DNA from: Neisseria sp.
Lineage (GTDB): Bacteria > Pseudomonadota > Gammaproteobacteria > Burkholderiales > Neisseriaceae
Direction of reading: 5' to 3'
NCBI RefSeq assembly: GCF_030523955.1
Contig: NZ_JAUNHL010000008.1
Location: 1-59,224, forward strand
DNA length: 59,224 nucleotides
Below the pieces are notes generated by a model, which ran no database searches, was not told the origin of the DNA, and saw only the letters and a program-made list of their open reading frames with translations. The translations under genes and the position numbers were made by a program. Positions 37,028 through 44,482 of this stretch are shown piece after piece; position 1 is the first letter of the stretch, and every line of letters begins with the position of its first letter.

Positions 37028-37344
37028 GTAGGATTTTCTTCAGGCGGGCAAAAGATTTCTTTCAGTACAGCCAATATACGGATGACTTTTTCGTCGCTAA
37101 GCGAGTAATACAGCGTTTGCGCATCACGGCGGTAGGCGACCAAACCTTCGTCGCGCATTTTGGCCAAATGTTGCGATAGGGCGGATTGGCTGAGAGTGGT
37201 ACATTCAAGTATCCGCCCCACGCTCATTTCGCCTTGTTCGGCCAGTAAACACAATACTTGCAGGCGGTGGGCGTTGCCCAGCGTTCGCAGAAATTCAGCA
37301 GCCAGCGCCGATTGTTGTTCGAAAGAAAAAATTTGCGGGTTCAT
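37024..37344 (-). CDS. ArsR family regulator, YgaV/BigR type
   Basis: 106 residues with a winged helix (LSQSALSQHLAKMRDEGLVAYRRDAQTLYYSL). Cysteines at 32 (VLCLLAEQGE) and 99 (KEIFCPP) sit where BigR/SqrR/YgaV have the persulfide-sensing pair; Cys48 is extra. No typical metal-binding site of arsenic sensors is seen. It is translationally coupled to the rhodanese gene and likely represses the operon until reactive sulfur species appear. Confidence 0.87.
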   Translation of the reverse strand: MNPQIFSFEQQSALAAEFLRTLGNAHRLQVLCLLAEQGEMSVGRILECTTLSQSALSQHLAKMRDEGLVAYRRDAQTLYYSLSDEKVIRILAVLKEIFCPPEENPT

Positions 37345-37347
37345 AAT

Positions 37348-37376
37348 TTAGTTTTTTCTAATTTAGAATAATCTAA
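37348..37376 (-). promoter_or_regulatory. Operator candidate upstream of the ArsR/rhodanese operon
   Basis: Two adjacent AT-rich palindromes, TTAGTTTTTTCTAA (37348-37361) and TTAGAATAATCTAA (37363-37376), just before the regulator start. Confidence 0.5.
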
Positions 37377-37467
37377 TATAAAAGTCAAGTGGTAACGATA
37401 GCATGAAGCGATTTTATAACTATGACCGAAAGCATAGGCAAGCGTTTGAAATATCGGAAAGAATTTA

Positions 37468-37511
37468 AAATGCCTGTCTGAAAACGTTCGAATGTTTTCA
37501 GGCAGGCATAT
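37468..37511. terminator. Inverted DUS terminator, one arm variant
   Basis: AAAATGCCTGTCTGAAAAC with GTTTTCAGGCAGGCATATT; the right arm carries TGCCTGCCTGAA, one base from the standard. Confidence 0.6.
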
Positions 37512-37516
37512 TTGCT

Positions 37517-39118
37517 TTATTGCTTCTCCGCCTGTGCTTTTTCTTTTTTCAGCTTTTCCAAGCGGTAGTAAAGCTGGCGGGTGGAAAGCCCCAGCATTTG
37601 TGCGGCTTGGGTTTTGTTGCCGCGGCAATAGGCCAAGGTTTCTTCGATTTTTTCCAACGAATGGGAATCGGCTTGCAGATAAGGGCGCGCCTGATTGCCC
37701 TGTATGGTAAAGCCTTTGGGTTTGTCGGCTTTGCGTACCGGTTCGGGCTTGGGAAAAGTCGTACTGTTGATGGGGTCGGATTGGGTGGAGAGCAAATTCC
37801 ATACTTGGTGCTCGTCCACCAGATTGCCTTCGGCCTCGGCCACCAATTGGCGCAAAAATTGTTCCAATTGGTAGATATTGCCCGGCCAGCTGTAATGCTG
37901 GAGTTGGGCGACGGCCTCGGCGGTGAGGTTGACGTTGCGCCGGTTGTCGCGGTTGATTTGGTGCAGGAAATAAGCCACCAGTTCGGGGATGTCGCTGCGC
38001 CGTTCGCGCAATGAGGGCAGGTAGATGGGGACGACGAACAAGCGGTAATACAAATCGCTGTCGAAACGGCCGGCTTCGACTTGTTCGGCCAAATCGTGTT
38101 CGGTGGCGGTGATGATGCGCACGTTGAGATTAACGGCTTTGCGCGAGCCGATGCGGGTAACGGCGTTTTCCTGCAACACGCGCAGCAGGCGGACTTGCTG
38201 GCCGGGGGTGAGGCCGGCGATTTCGTCGAAAAAGAGCGTACCGCCGTCGGCTTGTTCCAGCAGGCCGGGGGTTTCGTCTATGCCGAAAATTTCCCGGCTT
38301 AAAGTTTCTTCCGCCATGCCGGTGCAGCTGACTTTGATAAAAGGCTGGCCGACGCGGCGGCTGGCGGTGTGCAGGGTGCGGGCGAACATTTCTTTGCCGG
38401 TTCCGCGTTCGCCCAGCAGTAAAACATTGGCGTTGCTGTGTGCCACGCGCTCCAGCTCGCTGACGGCTTTGAGCAGCGGTGCGGAGGAGCCGACGATGCC
38501 GTAGCGGCGGCTGTGAGATTGCAGGGTTTGCTTGAGTTTCTGGTTTTGCGTTTGCAGCACTTGGGTGCGCGCTTCGTTATTTTCGTGAATGAATAATAAT
38601 TGGCCGACTAAAGTTGCGAGAATGCGCAGCAGGGAAATATCGTCGTGCAGGGCGCGCGGGCTGAAGCGGGCGCGGTGGCAGGCGAGTACGCCGAAGGTAC
38701 GGTTGTGTGCCGCAATCGGCAGCGCGATGAACATGGTTTTTTCGTCGGGCAACTCGTGGCGCTGTACGGTACGGGCGAGGAAAAGCGGGTCTTCGCTGAT
38801 GTCGTCGGCCACAATCATGTAGGAGTTGGCGAGTACCGCGCCGGTAATGCCTTCGTTGGGGGCGTAAAAGCCGCGCGCCACTTGTTCGGGCGACATGCCG
38901 TAGGAATAGATGATAGAGGCGTTTTCGTCGTCGGTATGCTGCAAAACGATGCGGCCTTGGTTGAGGCCGAATAATTCGCTCATCAGTTGCAGCATAATTT
39001 TCAAGGCGGTGTGGTGAGCGCCGTCGTCTTTGCCCAAGTTTTGGATAACTTGCTGTAACAGCAGCATTTCTTGTGCACGCCAATCGTGTCGGGCGGCGGT
39101 GGTTTGTTTGCTCATCAT
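37517..39118 (-). CDS. NifA-like AAA+ transcriptional regulator lacking GAFTGA loop
   Basis: 533 residues from ATG 39118; the open frame begins 39 bp earlier but within an operator-like repeat. Order: GAF sensor domain (about 30-180), a short linker helix, AAA+ domain with Walker A GERGTGKE (236-243) and Walker B GGTLFFDEI (292-300), sensor/arginine region DLYYRLFVVPIYLPSLRERR, and a C-terminal Fis-type helix-turn-helix (NKTQAAQMLGLSTRQLYYRL). Between IFG (278-280) and ADGG only ten residues remain, so the GAFTGA loop that contacts sigma54 is absent. As with TyrR, it may act on sigma70 promoters. Signal unknown. Confidence 0.9.
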   Translation of the reverse strand: MMSKQTTAARHDWRAQEMLLLQQVIQNLGKDDGAHHTALKIMLQLMSELFGLNQGRIVLQHTDDENASIIYSYGMSPEQVARGFYAPNEGITGAVLANSYMIVADDISEDPLFLARTVQRHELPDEKTMFIALPIAAHNRTFGVLACHRARFSPRALHDDISLLRILATLVGQLLFIHENNEARTQVLQTQNQKLKQTLQSHSRRYGIVGSSAPLLKAVSELERVAHSNANVLLLGERGTGKEMFARTLHTASRRVGQPFIKVSCTGMAEETLSREIFGIDETPGLLEQADGGTLFFDEIAGLTPGQQVRLLRVLQENAVTRIGSRKAVNLNVRIITATEHDLAEQVEAGRFDSDLYYRLFVVPIYLPSLRERRSDIPELVAYFLHQINRDNRRNVNLTAEAVAQLQHYSWPGNIYQLEQFLRQLVAEAEGNLVDEHQVWNLLSTQSDPINSTTFPKPEPVRKADKPKGFTIQGNQARPYLQADSHSLEKIEETLAYCRGNKTQAAQMLGLSTRQLYYRLEKLKKEKAQAEKQ

Positions 39119-39127
39119 GCTAACTTT

Positions 39128-39157
39128 TTGTAGACAATTTGGTAACATTGTAAACAA
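39128..39157 (-). promoter_or_regulatory. Paired TTGTNNACAA operator candidates
   Basis: TTGTAGACAA (39128-39137) and TTGTAAACAA (39148-39157) are spaced 20 bp centre to centre, within a larger dyad, directly upstream of the regulator start. Autoregulation is a natural guess. Confidence 0.5.
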
Positions 39158-39220
39158 ATATAAAGGGTTGTCAATCGTATCGCATGAGATGGCTTTGAGA
39201 GGGGAAAATGATTTATAAGT

Positions 39221-39252
39221 ATGCCTGTCTGAAAAAGGTTTCAGACAGGCAT
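39221..39252. terminator. Inverted DUS terminator
   Basis: ATGCCTGTCTGAAA and TTTCAGACAGGCAT; after the tfpX-like gene on the minus strand. Confidence 0.7.
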
Positions 39253-39275
39253 TTCAAGGGGGAAGCTCGGATTGA

Positions 39276-40076
39276 TTAAGGAATGGTTTTCTTTTGTAAG
39301 GGAATCGCGCTGAAACCATCCAACGGCAGATAGCCGACAAAATCGGCGTTGCGGTTGAGTAATACCACCCAATCTCGATTGCGCTCGTTGGTAAACGGCA
39401 AAAAGCCGAGTTGTTCCGCCGGCAGGCCGGTTTGGCTGATTGTTTTATCAATCATGTTTTTTTGCTGCGGATACGCTTGGCTTAATCGGGAAACGGGATG
39501 CATCGCGGTGGTAATGGCTGCTCGCACCGCCGGGTTGTCGGCTTGCCAGCGCGAGGGTAGGGTATTGGTTTCGATGCCTTTCATCATCAGATCGATATCG
39601 CGGCTTTTTTCCGCATCGGTTTTCGGCTCGGGCAGATAAACGCGTTCGACGCCCGACCAAGAAAGCGGTGCGTCGGCCTCCTGGTCCGGAATCTGGGCGG
39701 CGGTAACGACTACGAAGCGGTCTTTTTCAAACATCACGGCTACCGGGCGCGCCAGCGAAACGGTGTGAAGCCCGTAGAGCAGGGCGGCCAGTTGGATGGT
39801 GAAAATCAGCGAGAAATCGGTCCACATTGCGCGGCGGCTTTTGTTCGGGCTGGCCAGCACCGCCATTAAAAGCGGGCCGCACACCACATCGATGCCGACC
39901 ACCATCCAATAAAGATCCAGCCCGCCTATCATTTGATCGTAAGGATAGGGATACCAGAATTTGAAAACGACCAAGGCCATCAGCGCGGCCACCAGCACGC
40001 TCAGGCCAAGGTGGGCGCCGGCCAGTTTCAGCGCAAATTTCCAGCGAGGAATGCCCGCAGTAAGATTTTTTTCCAT
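39276..40076 (-). CDS. TfpX/TfpZ family type IV pilin accessory protein
   Basis: 266 residues with three or four N-terminal membrane helices (LGLSVLVAALMALVVFKFWYP, GGLDLYWMVVGIDVVCGPLL, SLIFTIQLAALLYGLHTVSLARP), then a soluble domain from about residue 115 starting VMFEKDRFVVVTAAQIP. This layout is that of TfpX/TfpZ, inner-membrane proteins that help particular pilins assemble or stay stable in Pseudomonas and Neisseriaceae. It lies 3 kb from the pilin genes on the other strand, with metal and polyphosphate genes between. Confidence 0.85.
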   Translation of the reverse strand: MEKNLTAGIPRWKFALKLAGAHLGLSVLVAALMALVVFKFWYPYPYDQMIGGLDLYWMVVGIDVVCGPLLMAVLASPNKSRRAMWTDFSLIFTIQLAALLYGLHTVSLARPVAVMFEKDRFVVVTAAQIPDQEADAPLSWSGVERVYLPEPKTDAEKSRDIDLMMKGIETNTLPSRWQADNPAVRAAITTAMHPVSRLSQAYPQQKNMIDKTISQTGLPAEQLGFLPFTNERNRDWVVLLNRNADFVGYLPLDGFSAIPLQKKTIP

Positions 40077-40119
40077 GATAATGTGTAAAAGATAAAGTTA
40101 TAGTCGTTTATTTTAAAAT

Positions 40120-40302
40120 ATGCAGATGTGGTTTGAAAATGCCTGTCTGAAAAAAACGCTATGCCTGTCTGAAAAGCACATCAGGTTTAAGTTGGCCTTA
40201 AGCCGGCTGCGTCATCATGTGCTTTTTGGCAACACACCCCGCCGCAACCGCAGGGCGCTTATCCACCCCAAGCGGTTCGAACCGCTGCCGGAGCATTATT
40301 GA
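40120..40302 (+). CDS. Possible 60-residue ORF overlapping the CDF leader
   Basis: Open from ATG 40120 to TGA 40302, two bases before the CDF start (TGATATG). The first third is encoded by two direct DUS copies (40139, 40162), but residues 25-60 (RLRHHVLFGNTPRRNRRALI) are basic and look coding. It could be a short leader gene coupled to the CDF transporter or a relic. No family recognised. Confidence 0.3.
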   Translation: MQMWFENACLKKTLCLSEKHIRFKLALSRLRHHVLFGNTPRRNRRALIHPKRFEPLPEHY

Positions 40303-40303
40303 T

Positions 40304-41218
40304 ATGAATTCATCCCCTTATCCCGATTTCTCTGATACGGAAATCACCCCGCAAATGCAGCAAGCCGCCAAGCGCAGCACTTGGGTGAGCGTGGTGGTCA
40401 ACACCATTCTGAGCGCCTTGCAAATAGCGGTCGGTTTTTTTGCCCAGTCGCAAGCCCTGATTGCCGACGGTATTCATTCATTATCCGATTTGTTATCGGA
40501 TTTTGTGGTATTAATTGCCGGCAGATACAGCGTGAAAGAGGCGGACGAAGGCCATCCCTACGGTCATCGGCGTTATGAAAATGCCGCCTCTTTGGTGCTG
40601 GGTGTGCTCCTGCTTTCGGTGGCGGTCGGGATGATTTTCCGCGCGGTGGAAAAATTTGCCGAACCGAATGCCATCGCCCAAGTACATTCGATCGCATTGT
40701 GGGTGGCTTTGTTGACATTGTTGATGAAAGAAGCACTGTTCCGTTATATGTTGGCGGCGGCCAAACGGGTGCGTTCGGGTATGTTGGCAGCCAACGCTTG
40801 GCACGCACGCTCGGATGCCGCCTCTTCATTGGTGGTGGCCATCGGCATTGTCGGCAATCTGATGGGCTACCCCTTGCTGGATCCCTTGGCCGCTTTGGTG
40901 GTGGGAATGATGGTCGGCAGGATGGGTATCCGTTTCGGCTGGCTGGCCTTTCAGGATTTGATGGATGCCTCTGCCGACGAAGAAACGCTGGCGCGCATCC
41001 GCAGCGTGATCGAGCGGCAGCAGGGCGTGTTGGGTTACCATGATTTGCGTACCCGCAAACTGGGCGATATGGTGAATGTCGATGTGCACATAGAAGTAGA
41101 CAGTATGCTCAGCGTAGTTGAAGGGCACGAAATCGCCATGCGGGTGGCGGAGCAGCTTAAGAAATTGAACGAAGTGATCGGCATGATGGTGCATATCGAT
41201 CCGAGAGCGCGCGATTGA
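40304..41218 (+). CDS. Cation diffusion facilitator (CDF) metal exporter
   Basis: 304 residues from ATG 40304, preceded by CGGAG. Six membrane helices in a CDF fold. The metal site residues are in ADGIHSLSDLLSD (55-67) and AWHARSDAASS (near 168). A C-terminal cytoplasmic domain (about 215-304) ends with MMVHIDPR. CDF proteins export Zn2+, Mn2+, Fe2+ or Co2+ against protons; HxxxD in helix 2 with HxxxD in helix 5 leaves Zn, Fe or Cd possible. Metal not assignable by reading. Confidence 0.9.
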   Translation: MNSSPYPDFSDTEITPQMQQAAKRSTWVSVVVNTILSALQIAVGFFAQSQALIADGIHSLSDLLSDFVVLIAGRYSVKEADEGHPYGHRRYENAASLVLGVLLLSVAVGMIFRAVEKFAEPNAIAQVHSIALWVALLTLLMKEALFRYMLAAAKRVRSGMLAANAWHARSDAASSLVVAIGIVGNLMGYPLLDPLAALVVGMMVGRMGIRFGWLAFQDLMDASADEETLARIRSVIERQQGVLGYHDLRTRKLGDMVNVDVHIEVDSMLSVVEGHEIAMRVAEQLKKLNEVIGMMVHIDPRARD

Positions 41219-41230
41219 TTGGCCATACCA

Positions 41231-41455
41231 CTGCGTCATGCTTGGGCTTGCCCCGAGCATCTGGTTGCTATAGCAGATTTAATTAATTTTCGATACAAGG
41301 CAGCAAGCCGCAGACAGTACAAGTAGTACAGCAAGGCGCAGCAACGCCGTAGCGAAAGTTAAGTTAATCTGCTATATAGAAGAAAAAGAGATACTCGGGT
41401 CAAGCCCGAGTATGACGGGAAATTGATCCATTCAGGATGAAAACGGCTATTTACA
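41231..41455. repeat. Family-2 element split by a CREE insertion
   Basis: The left part (CATGCTTGGGCTTGCCCCGA) ends at 41268 and the right part (GATACTCGGGTCAAGCCCGA onward) resumes at 41377, reaching TTTACAAAC. A CREE occupies the gap at 41269-41376. Confidence 0.7.
41269..41376. repeat. CREE-like element, internally deleted form (108 bp)
   Basis: TATAGCAGATTTAATTAATT to AAGTTAATCTGCTATA. Lacks the 50-bp inner segment of the full-length copies. Inserted in the family-2 element at a TA. Confidence 0.8.
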
Positions 41456-41458
41456 AAC

Positions 41459-41494
41459 AAAATGCCTGTCTGAAAATATTTTCAGACAGGCATT
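41459..41494. terminator. Inverted DUS terminator after ppk2
   Basis: AAAATGCCTGTCTGAAAA, TA, TTTTCAGACAGGCATT. Confidence 0.7.
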
Positions 41495-41510
41495 AATCGC
41501 TTTATCCCGA

Positions 41511-42440
41511 TTAATCGGCAATAATATCAAAATTACTGTCGCGGAATTGGGTAGTCGGAACATTAATAATCTGGCGGTCCAGCTCGCCGATCGCTTTCAA
41601 ATCCTTGCCCGGATAATCCAATTGCAGCAGGAAATAGCGGATACAGTTCAAACGCGCCCGTTTTTTATCGTCTGATTTCACAATCGTCCACGGCGCATCA
41701 CCGGTGTGGGTGTGGAAGAACATCGCGTTTTTCGCATCGGTGTAATCGTCCCAGCGGTCCAGCGATTGGATATCCACCGGCGAGAGTTTCCAATGTTTCA
41801 AAGGATCGTCACGGCGCGAAATAAAACGGCGCAGCTGCTCTTCGCGGCTTACCGAAAACCAAAACTTAAACAAATGGATGCCGCTGGCCACCAGCATACG
41901 CTCGAATTCAGGCGTTTGGCGCATAAACAGCAGATATTCGTGCGGCTCGCAAAAGCCCATCACACGCTCCACCCCTGCACGGTTGTACCAAGAGCGGTCG
42001 AAAAACACCATCTCGCCCGCAGTCGGCAGATTTTGGATATAACGCTGGAAATACCACTGGCCGCGCTCCGTTTCGGTCGGCTTCTCCAATGCCACCACGC
42101 GCGCACCGCGCGGATTCAAATGCTCCATATAACGCTTGATGGTTCCCCCTTTGCCCGCCGCATCGCGCCCTTCAAACAGGCTGACAATGCGTTGCCCGGT
42201 TTCTTTCACCCAGCTTTGCACTTTCAGCAATTCGATTTGCAGCAGTTTCTTTTCTGCCTCATATACCCGGCGGCTCATGCGCGTACGGTAAGGATAGCTG
42301 GCCGGCAGCGGAGCCGAGCTTGAATCTTCTCCGCTTACATGCCCCTTATGTTTGAGCACTTCCTCTTCGAAAATCTGCAAACGATTTTTTTCCGCGCTGG
42401 TATCGATTTCTTCGAAAGGTTGAAGCTGATGGTCGGACAT
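41511..42440 (-). CDS. ppk2: Polyphosphate kinase 2 (class I)
   Basis: 309 residues. Transfers phosphate between polyphosphate and nucleotides, in the direction of nucleoside triphosphate formation or polyP use depending on class. Walker [12 protein letters not shown] (89-99), lid region [18 protein letters not shown], Walker [19 protein letters not shown] (146-163) and [11 protein letters not shown] are all present. One-domain size points to class I. CAGGAGGAACTT precedes ATG 42440, a very strong ribosome binding site. Monocistronic. Confidence 0.94.
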   Translation of the reverse strand: MSDHQLQPFEEIDTSAEKNRLQIFEEEVLKHKGHVSGEDSSSAPLPASYPYRTRMSRRVYEAEKKLLQIELLKVQSWVKETGQRIVSLFEGRDAAGKGGTIKRYMEHLNPRGARVVALEKPTETERGQWYFQRYIQNLPTAGEMVFFDRSWYNRAGVERVMGFCEPHEYLLFMRQTPEFERMLVASGIHLFKFWFSVSREEQLRRFISRRDDPLKHWKLSPVDIQSLDRWDDYTDAKNAMFFHTHTGDAPWTIVKSDDKKRARLNCIRYFLLQLDYPGKDLKAIGELDRQIINVPTTQFRDSNFDIIAD

Positions 42441-42699
42441 AAGTTCCTCCTGTTTTGTTGGATATCTTGTTAATAATAAGCAGCCCGGCCAGTACGAATT
42501 TCCGCCAAACCGCCGCTATCAAATAAAAATATAAAAATACTGTGGAAATCGGGCTTAAAAACACAATTACACGGTACTACTTTATTTTACTCTTATTGTG
42601 CGGATTGTGCGGAGAAATTAAACAAATTCTTGATGCGCTCTGCGGGCGGATAAATTTGTTGGGGATGACGGGAACATAATTTAAGGAGGAGGGTCAGTT

Positions 42700-42809
42700 A
42701 ATCTTTAAAGTAAAGAGCAACAAAGAAGCAAACCGGTGCCCGAGCCGCCTATCTTGGTACTTACCTTGGCTGCTATCGGCGGTAATTATTACTTCTATCC
42801 GAGTAGTTA
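42700..42809 (+). pseudogene. Possible DUF1294 gene fragment
   Basis: A stretch reading NKEANR in one frame and, after a one-base shift, VPEPPILVLTLAAIGGNYYF in the next, ending at a stop near 42809. The K-A-x-x-R-x-PE-x-x-L-x-x-LA-x-x-GG pattern resembles the end of DUF1294 membrane proteins. No start or upstream part is seen. Weak evidence. Confidence 0.3.
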
Positions 42810-42819
42810 GCCGAGGAAG

Positions 42820-42895
42820 TGACGAAATTCGTCAGTTAAGAAAAGCATAGTTTTGTAAAGAATGACGAAATTGGGCAGGTTGCCCAGATGCGTCA
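42820..42895 (+). promoter_or_regulatory. Enhancer-like palindromes upstream of pilE
   Basis: TGACGAAATTCGTCA (42820-42834) is a perfect palindrome. TGACGAAA recurs at 42863, followed by GGGCAGGTTGCCC and a closing CGTCA at 42891. They lie 90-165 bp before the sigma54 promoter, the usual place for an activator such as PilR. Confidence 0.5.
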
Positions 42896-42984
42896 GCCCG
42901 ATTAGAGTAGTAATCCAACAAATAATCCCGTATTTTTATATTTAAAAACAATATATTATATATTTTTTCTGGCGGGCAAAAATT

Positions 42985-43000
42985 TGGCACGCAGATTGCT
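42985..43000 (+). promoter_or_regulatory. Sigma54 (-24/-12) promoter of pilE
   Basis: TGGCACGCAGATTGCT fits TGGCAC-N5-TTGC(A/T) exactly. Transcription should start near 43012, giving a leader of about 160 nt. Confidence 0.75.
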
Positions 43001-43070
43001 TCATGTCTTTACATGGAAACACAGCACGCCGCAGAGGCAAGCTGAACAACCATTCCGGCTTTAAGGTAAA

Positions 43071-43120
43071 CGCTGCATGGGGCAGCGGGTACTCAAAGAA
43101 AAAACGTGGCCAACCACGTT
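43071..43120 (+). other. Two hairpins in the pilE leader RNA
   Basis: CGCTGC-ATGGG-GCAGCG (43071-43087) and AACGTGG-CCAA-CCACGTT (43103-43120), with no T run after the second. Confidence 0.5.
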
Positions 43121-43173
43121 GCGGGAACTTAACTTAACTACTCAATAAACATTTAAACGGAGTTTTAAAAAAC

Positions 43174-43605
43174 ATGAAAGCAATCCAAAAAGGTTTCACC
43201 CTGATCGAGTTGATGATCGTAGTTGCCATTATCGGTATCCTGGCCGCCATCGCCCTGCCGGCTTACCAAGACTACACTGCTCGTGCGCAAATGTCTGAAG
43301 CCTTAACTCTGGCTGACGGCCAAAAAGGTGCGGTAACCGAATACTATGCAGACAAAGGTGTGTTCCCGATTAGCAATACTTCTGCTGGCATTGCAGCTGC
43401 AACCGATATTAGCGGTAAATATGTAGCGCAGGTAGCGGTAGGTACTAGTGGTGTGATTACGGCTACCATGAAGGCTTCACAAGTTGCTGCCGGTATTACA
43501 AGCACTACCTTGTCTTTGACTCCGACTGCTTCATCAGGTGCAGTACAATGGGCTTGTACATCTAGCGCTCAAAACAAATATGTTCCAGCAGCTTGCCGTC
43601 CCTAA
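43174..43605 (+). CDS. pilE: Type IV pilin, major pilin candidate
   Basis: 143-residue prepilin. Seven-residue basic leader (MKAIQKG) cut by PilD before Phe; Glu5 of the mature protein is present ([20 protein letters not shown]). A hydrophobic alpha1 helix of about 25 residues follows, then an alternating globular domain rich in Ala, Thr and Gly. The disulfide-bonded region is Cys128-Cys141 ([18 protein letters not shown]). Short for a neisserial pilin but normal for group I. RBS CGGAG is 11 nt from ATG. Preceded by a sigma54 promoter and followed by its own terminator. N-terminus almost identical to the next pilin gene. Confidence 0.93.
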   Translation: MKAIQKGFTLIELMIVVAIIGILAAIALPAYQDYTARAQMSEALTLADGQKGAVTEYYADKGVFPISNTSAGIAAATDISGKYVAQVAVGTSGVITATMKASQVAAGITSTTLSLTPTASSGAVQWACTSSAQNKYVPAACRP

Positions 43606-43642
43606 TTCTAGCTTAGGCTAAAGGATTTAGCTGAATAGTCTT

Positions 43643-43675
43643 GAAGCGTACCTTTCAGCAAGAGGGGTACGCTTC
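43643..43675 (+). terminator. Terminator after first pilin gene
   Basis: GAAGCGTACC and GGTACGCTTC with a 13-base loop, then TTGTATTTAT. Confidence 0.75.
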
Positions 43676-43736
43676 TTGTATTTATAAAATACTTTAATTT
43701 TCAGAGATATATTTTTATAGCATAATTGTAAAAAAA

Positions 43737-43746
43737 GGGGGGGGGG
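43737..43746 (+). repeat. Ten-G homopolymer directly before second pilin ATG
   Basis: A7 then G10 ending at the base before ATG 43747. An in-frame TAA at 43729 shows the tract is not translated as part of the pilin. It occupies the ribosome binding site position. Confidence 0.9.
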
Positions 43747-44190
43747 ATGCAAAAGACCCTACAAAAAGGCTTTACTTTGATCGAATTGATGATTGTAGTA
43801 GCCATTATCGGTATTCTGGCGGCAATCGCATTGCCGATGTACGATAACTATGCGGCCAGAGCACAAGCAAGCGAAGCTTTAATTTTCGCTAGCGCGATTA
43901 AAATGGATGTCAGTACCACTTATTTTGGCCAAGGCTGGTCGCCTGTAGGCAACTATGCCAGCGCCAGCAGCCCTTATGGCCGTTATGTACAATCGGCTGC
44001 GGTAAACGCTTCTGGCGTGATTACTGTAACTATGAATAACAATGCTAACCGCTTGATCCAGGGTAAAACGCTGACTTTGGTACCTACGGTTGCCAGTAAT
44101 GGTGTAGCTGAAACCGTTATTCAATGGGATTGCGATTCTTCCGCTGCCAACTCTATTCCGCGAAACTTCCTGCCTTCTCCTTGCCGTTAA
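43747..44190 (+). CDS. Second type IV pilin, translation controlled by poly-G tract
   Basis: 147-residue prepilin. Leader of eight residues (MQKTLQKG) before Phe, then [20 protein letters not shown] identical to the first pilin, with Glu5. The globular part differs: [19 protein letters not shown], then Cys129 and Cys146 ([14 protein letters not shown]). It is a divergent paralogue, not a simple duplicate or a silent pilS cassette, because it has its own ATG and stop. No AGGAG-type ribosome binding site exists except the G10 run touching ATG. It has its own terminator at 44236. It could be an alternative major pilin or a minor pilin. Confidence 0.9.
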   Translation: MQKTLQKGFTLIELMIVVAIIGILAAIALPMYDNYAARAQASEALIFASAIKMDVSTTYFGQGWSPVGNYASASSPYGRYVQSAAVNASGVITVTMNNNANRLIQGKTLTLVPTVASNGVAETVIQWDCDSSAANSIPRNFLPSPCR

Positions 44191-44235
44191 TCGGCCGAAC
44201 AGCCTATTTTATCGCGAAGAGTGGTTTTCGATTCC

Positions 44236-44277
44236 TGCATCCTTTACATTAACGGATAAGCAGGATGCATATTTTTT
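44236..44277 (+). terminator. Terminator after second pilin gene
   Basis: TGCATCCT and AGGATGCA enclose 18 bases, followed by ATTTTTT. Confidence 0.7.
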
Positions 44278-44482
44278 GCCTGGATTTTGCCCTTGAAGCA
44301 ATGCTTGCCATAATCAAAAGGCGTAAAAGTTGGGCGGTATTCAGGCAGGCAATAGTAATGAAGATGAATGTAGTATAGTTGTAACAATTTTTGCTGGAAA
44401 AAATTATAAAAACAGATCAAATTACATTTTAATATTTATCTATTGATAAAATGATCTGGATCAATATTGTTAGGGATAAATC

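Noticed and set aside
43747-44190. Silent pilS cassette
   Set aside because: It has its own start codon, complete leader peptide, stop and terminator, so it is a gene rather than a promoterless cassette.
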